Below, piece after piece: positions 9,219-14,931 of a stretch of 14,931 nt of DNA. The position numbers and the translations under genes were made by a program. The notes under the pieces were generated by a model. That model saw nothing but the letters and a program-made list of their open reading frames with translations. It did no database searches and was not told the origin of the DNA. Source of the DNA: Actinomycetes bacterium. GTDB lineage: Bacteria; Actinomycetota; Acidimicrobiia; Acidimicrobiales; Palsa-688. How positions within the stretch are numbered: position 1 is the first letter of the stretch; every line of letters starts with the position of its first letter. The stretch lies in the NCBI GenBank assembly GCA_021798075.1, contig JAJZYO010000009.1:1-14931 (forward strand), given 5' to 3'.

Positions 9219-9893
9219 TCAGGCCACCCCTGCGGCCTGAGGCACGCTGGCTAGCTCACGGGTGGTGATCACCTCATCGATGATGCCGTAACTTTCGGCT
9301 TCAGCGGCGCTCATGATGAAGTCCCTATCGGTATCTGCCTCCACTTTTTCGAGCGGCTGCCCCGTGTCCAGGGCGATCATCTCGTTTAGCAGGTCCCGCA
9401 TGCGGATGATCTCCTTTGCCTGGATCTCTATGTCCGCCGCCTGGCCGGCTGCTCCCCCGTAAGGCTGGTGCAGCAGGATCCGTGCGTGCGGCAGTGCATA
9501 GCGCTTGCCCTTGGTGCCCCCGGCCAATATGACGGCCGCCGCCGAAGCAGCTTGGCCGTAGCAGAAGGTGGAGATGTCGTTGCGCACGAACTTCATGGTG
9601 TCGTAGACGGCGAACAGGGCGGTGATGTCGCCGCCCGGCGAGTTGATGTAGATGCTGATGTCCTTGTCAGGGTTTTTGTACTCCAGGTAGAGCAGTTGCG
9701 CGCAAACGGCGTTGGCCACATAGTCGTCTATCGGGGTCCCTAAAAAGACAATATTTTCCTCGAGCATCCGCGAGAACAGGTCGTAGCCCCGCTCTCCCCG
9801 GTTGGTCTGCTCGAAGATCCCCGGGACGTGGTACTGGTCGACCACGCGCTGGCCCCCAGCGTACCGGATCGTCGCAGCGGTCTGGTGTTTCAC
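9219..9893 (-). CDS. clpP: ClpP, serine peptidase subunit of the Clp protease
   Basis: 224-aa self-compartmentalising protease subunit. The catalytic triad is visible with the same spacing as E. coli ClpP: Ser117 in GQAASAAA, His142 in LLHQP and Asp191 in [17 protein letters not shown] (82-90), the oxyanion/strand region, is also intact. The start is GTG at 9893, overlapping the tig TGA as GTGA, with GGAGG about seven to eight bases upstream inside the tig end. The N-terminal ~30 residues before [12 protein letters not shown] may include a short processed propeptide (inference). Only one clpP copy is present in this locus, whereas many actinobacteria carry two adjacent copies. Confidence 0.97.
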   Translation of the reverse strand: MKHQTAATIRYAGGQRVVDQYHVPGIFEQTNRGERGYDLFSRMLEENIVFLGTPIDDYVANAVCAQLLYLEYKNPDKDISIYINSPGGDITALFAVYDTMKFVRNDISTFCYGQAASAAAVILAGGTKGKRYALPHARILLHQPYGGAAGQAADIEIQAKEIIRMRDLLNEMIALDTGQPLEKVEADTDRDFIMSAAEAESYGIIDEVITTRELASVPQAAGVA

Positions 9894-11410
9894 TTACCGC
9901 CCTCCTCCGTGCCGGCGGTCCCCGTCGATGTCGACGTGACCGCCCCGAGCGTGGCACCGGCGATGGTCAGCCCGGTTGGCGTTGCCCCGCTGCCCCCGGG
10001 CGCCAATGCCGAGCCCGCCAGCTCGAGGCTGGCCGGGCCGCCCGCGGCCCCGGCGAAGGGTGTACCGGCCTCGCTTCCCGCGACGCTGCTACCAGCACCG
10101 GGTGCCTCTTCTTCGGCTGTTAGCAATGCGCGGTCCACGGGGTTGCCCTCTTCGTCGGTCACCTCAACATGGCCGACCAACCAGTCGAAAGCCTTGCTCT
10201 TCTTCAAATCCGAGCGTACCGCCCGGCGCTGCCCTGCGCGCTCGACCTGGCCCCTGAAAACCTCGAGGCTGACGCCAGCCTGGCGGGCGAGGCCCTCCAT
10301 GAACTCGTCCATCTCGGCCTCCGAAGGCTCGATCCCGAGGTCGTCGGCCACCGCTCGGAGCGCCAGGTCCGCCTTCACCGCCGGCACGGCCTGGGCGCGC
10401 ATCTCAGCCACCACCTGCTCCAACGTGGTGCCCACGGCGTTGAGGTACCGCTGGAGGGCAATGCCCTGAGAGTCGAGACGCCGGCCGAGCGTCTCGGCCA
10501 TGCGCCGGGTCTCCGCGTCCACCAGCACCGCCGGCGGGTCCTCGGTAACGAGGCCCACGAGGGCTTCCCACGTCCCGTCTCGGAGCGCCGCGGCTGCCCG
10601 GGCCCGCTGGGCCGTCGAGAGGCGCTTCCGTATGTCATCGCGCAGCTCGGCGACTGTCGTGAACTCCGAGGCCTCCGATGCCCACTCGTCGGTCTCCTCG
10701 GGAAGGACCTTCTCCTGGACCTGCTTGACACGGACCTCGACATGGACGGGGCCTCCAACGTCGGTGTCGAACACAACGGTGTCGCCAGCCTTGGCGCCGG
10801 GTATGTGCTCGTCGAGCCCAGGCAGGTCGTCGCCCGAACCGAGCTCCACGGAATAGTCCGTATACGAGAGCCCCGGCAGAGGCTTGCCGTCCCGCGACGC
10901 CACCATGTCGATGACCACGCTGTCGCCGGTCCTGGCCTCACGCTCGACGATAGCTAGCTCGGCGAAGTTGCCCCGAAGCCGGTCAACCTGCGCTTGGACA
11001 TCTTCTTCGCTGACGAGAGGGCTCGGCACCTTCACCTCGAGAGACTTGTAGCCTTGCAGCTCGAGGCGCGGCCTGACCTCGACCACGGCGTCGAAGGCCA
11101 CCGCTCCCTCTTCCTGGCCTGCAGTCACCTCGACCTCGGGGTCGGCGATCACATCGACGCTCTTGTCGTTGACCGCCCGCTCGTACCACTCGGGTAGGTG
11201 GCGGTCGAGCGCCTCCTGCCGGGCACGGGGCCGGCCGAGCCTGGCTTCGAGCACCCGCCTCGGGACCTTGCCGCGGCGGAAGCCCGGCACGATCAGCTCC
11301 TTGGTCAGCCGGTCGAAGGTCTCGTCGATCGCCCGCTCGACCTCGTCCTCGTCCACCTCGACGGAGAGCTTGACCTTGTTACCCTCCAACGGGGCGACAT
11401 CGGCTTTCAT
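9890..11410 (-). CDS. tig: Trigger factor, ribosome-associated chaperone with an extended C-terminal tail
   Basis: 506-aa chaperone that binds the ribosome exit tunnel and shields nascent chains. The ribosome-binding domain spans about 1-115 and contains the signature GFRRGK (43-48). The FKBP-type prolyl isomerase domain lies around 160-235 ([28 protein letters not shown]). The helical substrate-binding domain runs about 250-415. From about residue 435 to 506 there is a low-complexity tail made mostly of Ala, Gly, Ser and Thr, ending TEEGGK, which is longer than the family norm. The start is ATG at 11410; no strong ribosome binding site precedes it, but a hairpin does. It overlaps clpP by 4 bp, so the two are probably translated together. 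Confidence 0.96.
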   Translation of the reverse strand: MKADVAPLEGNKVKLSVEVDEDEVERAIDETFDRLTKELIVPGFRRGKVPRRVLEARLGRPRARQEALDRHLPEWYERAVNDKSVDVIADPEVEVTAGQEEGAVAFDAVVEVRPRLELQGYKSLEVKVPSPLVSEEDVQAQVDRLRGNFAELAIVEREARTGDSVVIDMVASRDGKPLPGLSYTDYSVELGSGDDLPGLDEHIPGAKAGDTVVFDTDVGGPVHVEVRVKQVQEKVLPEETDEWASEASEFTTVAELRDDIRKRLSTAQRARAAAALRDGTWEALVGLVTEDPPAVLVDAETRRMAETLGRRLDSQGIALQRYLNAVGTTLEQVVAEMRAQAVPAVKADLALRAVADDLGIEPSEAEMDEFMEGLARQAGVSLEVFRGQVERAGQRRAVRSDLKKSKAFDWLVGHVEVTDEEGNPVDRALLTAEEEAPGAGSSVAGSEAGTPFAGAAGGPASLELAGSALAPGGSGATPTGLTIAGATLGAVTSTSTGTAGTEEGGK

Positions 11411-11432
11411 ATGAGACGCTGAGCCTACCGTG

Positions 11433-11459
11433 CGCTGCGCCCTTGGCGGGCGCCCAGCG
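11433..11459 (-). promoter_or_regulatory. Hairpin in the tig leader
   Basis: CGCT and GCGCCC (11433-11442) pair with GGGCGC (11448-11453) and AGCG (11456-11459), with a 5-nt loop and a 2-nt bulge. It lies 22 bp upstream of the tig ATG and would be in its mRNA leader. The symmetry is directly visible; a regulatory role is inference, since such stems arise easily in DNA this GC-rich. Confidence 0.3.
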
Positions 11460-11530
11460 TGGCGTAGCCGTCGGGCGCGGGTCAGGGGAGGCCGGCGGAG
11501 GGCCGGCGGGCAGTGGGCTCAGGCGATACC

Positions 11531-11572
11531 AGCGGGGCCCAGCGAGCGGGGCCCAACAGGCGGGGCCCGGCC
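11531..11572. repeat. Three tandem copies of a 14-bp unit with core GCGGGGCCC
   Basis: The nine-base core GCGGGGCCC occurs exactly at 11532-11540, 11546-11554 and 11560-11568, each 14 bp apart. Flanking bases are partly conserved between the first two copies and diverge in the third. Each core includes the palindrome GGGCCC. It lies between divergent genes, in the probable tig leader or upstream of the 159-aa gene. Confidence 0.75.
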
Positions 11573-11640
11573 CTGGGCTGGCGCGCTGGGCCGCTCCCCA
11601 ACGACGAGGAGCGTGCCCCGAAAGCGACAGTCTGGTATGG

Positions 11641-11669
11641 TTTTTACGAGCCAGTTCCGCTCGGGGCAA
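11641..11669 (-). promoter_or_regulatory. Possible tig promoter
   Basis: On the minus strand, TTGCCC (11669-11664) and TAAAAA (11646-11641) are separated by 17 bp. Each hexamer matches four of six consensus positions for the housekeeping sigma factor, and they sit in the only AT-richer patch of the gap. Transcription from here would give a leader of about 220 nt before the tig ATG. TATGGT at 11636-11641 on the plus strand could be a -10 for the 159-aa gene but lacks a good -35. Confidence 0.3.
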
Positions 11670-11727
11670 ATGGCTCGCCCCCGCAGGTTGTTGCGTCGTT
11701 GCTCAACGTGTATCGGGGGTGGTGCTC

Positions 11728-12207
11728 ATGCGTGACTGGCAACGGTTGGCGGTGGTGCTCTTGGAGGCTCTCGGTGATCGCGTCGCGGAGTCAGGTCATC
11801 CGGCGTGGGTTTACGTCGCGCCGGAGCCAGGCTCTGAGGACGAAGAGACCTTTGCTCTTGGGTTGTCCGAAGATCCAGCCGCCCTCTTCAGCCGGACGGC
11901 GCCTCCTGAATGGCAAGCAGTGGGGGTAGTCGCGACGGGACGGGTAGATGTGCTCGTCGACGGGCCCGGTGGGACCTGCGCCCCGCGCCGGACCGGGGCC
12001 ACCCTGCGCATGTCCTGCCTAGTGACCAGGCAAGACGGGGTGTACTGCAAGGCCGTGACCTCCAACGGCCGTACCATCGAACAACCGCCCGAGAGCGGGG
12101 CGATGCTCGACGCACTCGAGCGCTGCTTGGGCCTGCCGACCAACGGCTCGCCCACGACGCCGGCAGCGCACAGTGGTCTCGCCACGCCGGACAAGGGCCG
12201 CCATTAG
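11728..12207 (+). CDS. Hypothetical protein, 159 aa, unrecognised
   Basis: The start is ATG at 11728 (MRDWQRLAVVLLEALG), with a GGGGG run about eight bases upstream as ribosome binding site; the same frame stays open further upstream, but only with low-complexity translation. The protein looks soluble: no signal peptide and no membrane helix. An N-terminal helix (2-20) is followed by a mixed region with PPEWQAVGVVATGRVDVLVDG (59-79), then a segment RMSCLVTRQDGVYCKAV (94-110) reading like paired beta strands, a second helix (125-135) and a Ser/Thr/Pro-rich end. Four cysteines (84, 97, 107, 133) are not in a clear zinc pattern. It is divergent from tig and lies 89 bp upstream of tRNA-Pro. I do not recognise the family and assign no function. 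Confidence 0.75.
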   Translation: MRDWQRLAVVLLEALGDRVAESGHPAWVYVAPEPGSEDEETFALGLSEDPAALFSRTAPPEWQAVGVVATGRVDVLVDGPGGTCAPRRTGATLRMSCLVTRQDGVYCKAVTSNGRTIEQPPESGAMLDALERCLGLPTNGSPTTPAAHSGLATPDKGRH

Positions 12208-12244
12208 GCACCCACAGAGGCACGCCTTCTGCCTCTTCGAGCAG

Positions 12245-12274
12245 GCCGGCCGCCGCGGTAAGCCGCCGGCCGGC
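12245..12274 (+). terminator. GC-rich hairpin after the 159-aa gene, upstream of tRNA-Pro
   Basis: GCCGGCC (12245-12251) pairs with GGCCGGC (12268-12274), and GCGG (12255-12258) with CCGC (12263-12266) around a TAAG-region loop. No T-run follows, so it is not a classical intrinsic terminator. It ends a few bases before the likely tRNA -10, so it could separate the two transcripts. Confidence 0.35.
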
Positions 12275-12278
12275 ACGC

Positions 12279-12284
12279 TACGAT
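12279..12284 (+). promoter_or_regulatory. Likely -10 element for tRNA-Pro
   Basis: TACGAT matches the TATAAT consensus at four positions, including the important first, second and last bases. It ends 12 bp before the mature tRNA 5' end, which suits a short 5' leader. The position 17 bp upstream holds no good -35 hexamer and lies inside the hairpin. Confidence 0.35.
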
Positions 12285-12296
12285 CGAGGTGCAAAC

Positions 12297-12369
12297 CGGG
12301 GAGTAGCGCAGTTGGCAGCGCACCTGCTTTGGGAGCAGGAGGCCGCGGGTTCAAGTCCCGCCTCCCCGA
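12297..12369 (+). tRNA. tRNA-Pro (anticodon UGG)
   Basis: A complete 73-nt cloverleaf is readable. The acceptor stem pairs CGGGGAG (12297-12303) with CTCCCCG (12362-12368), with discriminator A at 12369. The D-stem is GCGC/GCGC around AGTTGGCA. The anticodon stem CCTGC/GCAGG encloses TTTGGGA, giving anticodon TGG. The T-stem GCGGG/CCCGC encloses TTCAAGT. The 5-nt variable loop and C1-G72 pair are typical of bacterial proline tRNA. CCA is not encoded, so it must be added after transcription. Confidence 0.98.
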
Positions 12370-12388
12370 CCGGCCGACAGATCGAGGC

Positions 12389-12411
12389 GCCTCGCTCCCC
12401 GGTTGGGAGGC
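12389..12411 (+). terminator. Weak hairpin downstream of tRNA-Pro
   Basis: GCCTC (12389-12393) and CC (within 12397-12400) can pair with GGGAGGC (12405-12411), with a three-base bulge. It sits 20 bp after the tRNA 3' end and has no T-tract. It may help end or process the tRNA transcript, but the support is only its position and symmetry. Confidence 0.25.
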
Positions 12412-12453
12412 AGTCCGGTTCAGAGACAGTAAGGGAACTGCAGTGCACAAGTG

Positions 12454-12498
12454 CCCTAGCCGGCGTACCGTAGGCGGGCCAAAAGGATCTGGCTAGGG
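12454..12498. repeat. 8-bp inverted repeat upstream of the 402-aa gene
   Basis: CCCTAGCC (12454-12461) and GGCTAGGG (12491-12498) are perfect inverted copies separated by 29 bp. CTAG is uncommon in most bacterial DNA, which makes the symmetry somewhat more notable. It lies between tRNA-Pro and the 402-aa gene, about 50 bp before the predicted start. An operator or mRNA stem are both possible. Confidence 0.5.
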
Positions 12499-12550
12499 TG
12501 GCTGAGTTGATGAAGCGCATGGCTGCGCCCGCCCGCTGAAGGCCGCGCAA

Positions 12551-13759
12551 TTGTTCTACGTCACCGACCTTCGCCACTTCGAGGGCGTCGACTTCGACCC
12601 GGACGCGCCCGGGCCGGCGCTCAGGTTCGCTCGCTACTTGCGCCGCGTGGTGCTTGCGGCGACGGCATCCCCCGAGCGGGGGCCACGGGCCACCGCGCTC
12701 GCCTGCCGCCGACGACCGCAACGGGCACCCTGTCCAGGACGCCTCGTCGTCGAGCGCCAAGACGTGCCCTCACAGATCAACTGGCGCTGCCCCTCTTGCG
12801 GGGAGGCCGGCCAGATCGACGGCTGGCAGGGGTCGGAGTTCGACCTTTCGGCCTCGTCAACGTCGGACGCCAAGACGGGCGCTCTCGCCCACACGAAGAG
12901 GGTGGTCCTGCCCGAGACGAGCTACTGGCTCGTTCTCGACGCCGTCACACTCGACCGGGAATGCCAGCGTTTGCTGTACCGAGCCCGTCCTGTCGCTAAC
13001 GGTGTCGAACTGTCCGGGGACGAAAGGGACTTCGAGGAGCTGGAGGGCTACGTCGCGTTCGAGGCGAACAACGCTCTGACCAAAAGTGCTCAGCGCAAGT
13101 GGGACGACATCTTTGACAGGCTTCAGGGCAAGCCCCGCGACTGGCTCGAGCACAGTACAGAGGTGGTGCTGGAAGAGCTTTCGCACTTCGGCCTGGTCGC
13201 GGCTCGCGAGCATGTCGCTGGCATGATCCGCCAGCACATCGCGACGCTGGCCGCCGCCCTCGGGCTCACGGAACGGTCCGTTCAGCGCCAAGTCAACGAC
13301 GAGGACCTTCGCGGACTGGCCCGCCAGGCCGCGATCGACCTGGCCGCTGAACAACCCGGGGCGGACTTGCTTTCTCAGCCCCGCAACGTGCCCGTCGGCT
13401 TCCAGACCGTCGCCCGGCTGGTGACAGCCCTCGCCGAAGCCGCCCACGTAAGGGTGGAAAACGGAGACCCCGTGGGTGCCCACGGGGCGCTGCAGATCCT
13501 ATCGCTGCTCGGCCAAGTCCTATACGACTTGCCCGGTCCACCTAAAGACGTGGTCCTTTTCCCTCAGGCGGCATTGGCGCGAGGTGCTCGCTTGCTCAGC
13601 GCGACGGCGGAAATGCTGCACCAGGGCGCCGCTGTTTCCCCAGACCTACCTTCGGGGAGCGCGGCCGGGCTGGCGGCGGCCTTCGCGCAAGACGCAGAAT
13701 CACTCCGGGAGCTGGTGGAAAAACATGGCACACCGTCGGGCCCCACGCCGGGGAGCTAG
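12551..13759 (+). CDS. 402-aa protein with zinc-ribbon-like N-terminus and helical C-terminus, function unknown
   Basis: The start is TTG at 12551: GAAGG lies eight bases upstream, the frame is closed by TGA at 12503, and no ATG or GTG is available between. Three parts can be seen. Residues 1-100 start FYVTDLRHFEG and carry CRRRPQRAPCPG (Cys52, Cys61) and CPSCG (Cys80, Cys83), a probable zinc ribbon. Residues 115-195 form a second module with TLDRECQRLLY, GVELSG, and LEGYVAFEANNALTKSAQRKWDDIF. Residues 198-360 are mainly helical, with a possible helix-turn-helix (AAALGLTERSVQRQV, 234-248), followed by an Ala/Gly/Pro-rich end. From memory, parts one and two resemble small uncharacterised actinobacterial proteins, but I cannot name a family. 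Possible roles include nucleic-acid binding, but this is inference. It ends on the stop of the opposing enzyme gene. Confidence 0.8.
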   Translation: MFYVTDLRHFEGVDFDPDAPGPALRFARYLRRVVLAATASPERGPRATALACRRRPQRAPCPGRLVVERQDVPSQINWRCPSCGEAGQIDGWQGSEFDLSASSTSDAKTGALAHTKRVVLPETSYWLVLDAVTLDRECQRLLYRARPVANGVELSGDERDFEELEGYVAFEANNALTKSAQRKWDDIFDRLQGKPRDWLEHSTEVVLEELSHFGLVAAREHVAGMIRQHIATLAAALGLTERSVQRQVNDEDLRGLARQAAIDLAAEQPGADLLSQPRNVPVGFQTVARLVTALAEAAHVRVENGDPVGAHGALQILSLLGQVLYDLPGPPKDVVLFPQAALARGARLLSATAEMLHQGAAVSPDLPSGSAAGLAAAFAQDAESLRELVEKHGTPSGPTPGS

Positions 13760-14874
13760 CCCGCGTCCAACGCAAACAGGGGCTCGCCCAACCGGTCCTC
13801 GTCGACCTCGACCCCCAGGCCCGGTGCTTCGGGCACGGGCCCTCGGCCCTCGGCAGCACGTGGTTGGTAGCCGGCCACGTGCTCGAGGGTCCAGTCGTTC
13901 ATGAACGACGCGGCATAAAGCGCTCCGGGCGCGGTGGACCCGGCCAGGTGGGCGACCGCTGCCGTCGTAAGGTCGCCACCCCAGGTGTCCTCGACCGTCA
14001 GCGCAATTCCCAGTTCTACGCACATGTCCCTCAATAGCCGCGCCCTGGAAAGCCCGCCGACCCGGCTGATCTTCAAGTTGACGCCCTCGGCAACACCGTC
14101 CGTAGCGATGCGCACGAGCGACTGAGGGTCAAGGACCACCTCGTCCAGCACCATGGGCAGCGAGGTACGCCGGCGCACCTGGACGCACTCCTCGTAGCTC
14201 CGGCACGGCTGCTCGATACGGAGCCGGGGCAGGCCCTCGAGCAGCCCTACCGCATGGACTGCTTCGGCCAGGCGCCACGCCCCGTTGGCGTCCGCGACCA
14301 CGGTGTCGCCAGGCCCGGTCGCCTCGAGAACCGCACGCACGCGAGCTGCGTCCGCCTCGGGGTCCGAGCCCACTTTGAGCTGGAACCGGTGGATGCCGTT
14401 TGCGCGCTGGGCCAGCACGAAATCGACCATTTCCGCCGGCGGGCCGAGCGGGACGGCCACATAAAGAGGTACTTCGGGCTGGCGCCGGCCACCGAGTAGT
14501 TCGGCCACGGATATGCCTCTGAGCTTGCCGAACACGTCCAGGGCCGCGATATCGACGGCACTTTTCGCGTAGCCGTGACCGGCTAGCTCCGCGTCCATGG
14601 CGGCATGCAGCTGGCCCAGGTTGGTGGGGTCCTGGCCGAGGAGCGAGCTCGCAAGTTGCGACAGGGCGCTTCGCGCACCAGCCGGGTGCGACGGTAGGTA
14701 CGTGGTGCCGAGGGGGCACACTTCGCCGTAGCCGGCCGCACCGCTGCCCGTGCGCAACACGACCACCGTGCTCTCCAAAGTCGTCACCGAACGGCCGAGC
14801 GACATCACATAGGTCCCGTGCGCGTACGACAGCGTGTAGCCGTAAACCTCGACGCGCTCGACCCGCGGGGTCAT
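13756..14874 (-). CDS. Enolase-superfamily enzyme (mandelate racemase/muconate lactonizing type), possibly a hydroxyproline-type dehydratase or epimerase
   Basis: 372-aa cytosolic Mg-dependent enzyme. The N-terminal capping domain (1-125) is followed by a TIM barrel. Metal ligands are visible on three strands: Asp195 (VVADANGAW), Glu221 (RIEQP) and Asp244 (VLDE). Catalytic lysines are Lys167 in RFQLKVG and Lys268 in NLKISRVGG, on opposite sides of the pocket, as expected for a base pair that abstracts an alpha proton next to a carboxylate. The first Lys of the usual KxK motif is Gln165. VEDTWGGD (294-301) follows on the last catalytic strands. These features recall cis-3-hydroxy-L-proline dehydratase-like and betaine-epimerase-like members, but substrate cannot be deduced. 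The start is ATG at 14874, with little ribosome binding site, possibly coupled to an upstream gene. Confidence 0.9.
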   Translation of the reverse strand: MTPRVERVEVYGYTLSYAHGTYVMSLGRSVTTLESTVVVLRTGSGAAGYGEVCPLGTTYLPSHPAGARSALSQLASSLLGQDPTNLGQLHAAMDAELAGHGYAKSAVDIAALDVFGKLRGISVAELLGGRRQPEVPLYVAVPLGPPAEMVDFVLAQRANGIHRFQLKVGSDPEADAARVRAVLEATGPGDTVVADANGAWRLAEAVHAVGLLEGLPRLRIEQPCRSYEECVQVRRRTSLPMVLDEVVLDPQSLVRIATDGVAEGVNLKISRVGGLSRARLLRDMCVELGIALTVEDTWGGDLTTAAVAHLAGSTAPGALYAASFMNDWTLEHVAGYQPRAAEGRGPVPEAPGLGVEVDEDRLGEPLFALDAG

Positions 14875-14931
14875 GTAGTGCTCGGGCCGGCCGCGGGCTC
14901 GTCCAAGAGGCCAGGCTCAGCGGACGAGCCC
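14871..14931 (-). CDS. Possible 3' end of the gene upstream of the enolase-superfamily gene (partial)
   Basis: On the minus strand an open frame comes from the right edge and ends in a TGA that overlaps the enzyme's ATG as ATGA. The visible tail reads GSSAEPGLLDEPAAGPSTT. The overlap and the lack of a ribosome binding site for the enzyme suggest translational coupling, but with only 19 residues this could be chance. Confidence 0.3.
   Translation of the reverse strand, partial: GSSAEPGLLDEPAAGPSTT
14895..14931. repeat. 10-bp inverted repeat at the right edge
   Basis: GGGCTCGTCC (14895-14904) and GGACGAGCCC (14922-14931) are perfect inverted copies around a 17-nt loop. The repeat runs to the last base of the window, so it may be longer. 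It lies upstream of the enolase-superfamily gene and could be an operator, a stem in the transcript, or part of the coding tail of the preceding gene. Confidence 0.5.

Larger units (their letters stand above)
11411..11727. other. 317-bp divergent intergenic region, very GC-rich, with repeats and hairpins
   Basis: This region lies between the divergent tig and 159-aa genes. It holds a hairpin close to the tig start (11433-11459), two direct copies of GGCCGGCGG (11490-11498 and 11501-11509), three copies of a 14-bp unit (11531-11572) and a less GC-rich patch near 11636-11670 where promoters are most likely. Open frames run through parts of it but consist of Gly/Ala/Arg/Pro-rich translation with no recognisable family, so I do not call them genes. 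Confidence 0.6.

Noticed and set aside
11443..11727. Upstream extension of the 159-aa gene in the same open frame
   Set aside because: The translation is low-complexity Gly/Ala/Arg/Pro and runs through the tandem repeats; ATG 11728 has a ribosome binding site and starts a normal-looking protein.
12278..12450. Minus-strand frame translating to RRDLNPRPPAPKAGALP
   Set aside because: This is the familiar artefact of translating the complement of a tRNA gene; it lies exactly over tRNA-Pro and is not a protein.
12297..12500. tRNA-Pro as an integration site for a mobile element
   Set aside because: No second copy of the tRNA 3' end, no integrase and no phage genes are seen in the window.

Overview
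The window is high-GC, densely packed bacterial DNA. The gene set and order (trigger factor, ClpP, ClpX, FolC, nucleoside diphosphate kinase, then MreB-MreC-MreD-PBP2-RodA) point to an actinobacterium-like, rod-forming organism. A deep-branching actinobacterial class such as Acidimicrobiia would fit, but that placement is inference from gene order and composition, not a proven assignment. Non-ATG starts are common: about six of the thirteen full-length genes appear to start with GTG or TTG.

Layout. (1) 2-169, plus strand: the 3' end of an unrecognised gene that converges on rodA. (2) 194-6508, minus strand: read 6508 to 194, ndk is followed by the cell-elongation cluster mreB, mreC, mreD, pbp2 (mrdA) and rodA (mrdB). 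Gaps in the cluster are short, and the pbp2 stop and rodA start share one base. An 88-bp gap with an imperfect palindrome separates ndk from mreB. (3) 6521-11410, minus strand: tig, clpP, clpX and folC, with tig/clpP overlapping as GTGA. Only one clpP is present, and the valS often found between clpX and folC in actinobacteria is absent. (4) 11411-11727: a 317-bp, very GC-rich divergent intergenic region with short tandem repeats, a hairpin in front of tig and a possible tig promoter. (5) 11728-13759, plus strand: a 159-aa unknown protein, tRNA-Pro(UGG), and a 402-aa protein made of a zinc-ribbon-like front, an 'EANN' middle module and a helical C-terminal part. (6) 13756-14874, minus strand: a mandelate racemase/muconate lactonizing-type enolase-superfamily enzyme. 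Its stop overlaps the stop of the 402-aa gene, and it may be coupled to an upstream gene cut by the window edge.

Functionally, the large minus-strand block combines protein folding and degradation at the ribosome exit and in the cytosol (Tig, ClpXP), folate and nucleotide metabolism (FolC, Ndk), and the Rod complex, which builds the lateral wall: the MreB filament, MreC/MreD scaffold, PBP2 transpeptidase and RodA glycosyltransferase. The plus-strand part is less conserved. The most unusual items are the 402-aa multi-module protein with its TTG start, the 159-aa orphan, and the repeat- and hairpin-rich intergenic DNA around them. I found no CRISPR array, insertion sequence, phage gene or recognisable defence system.
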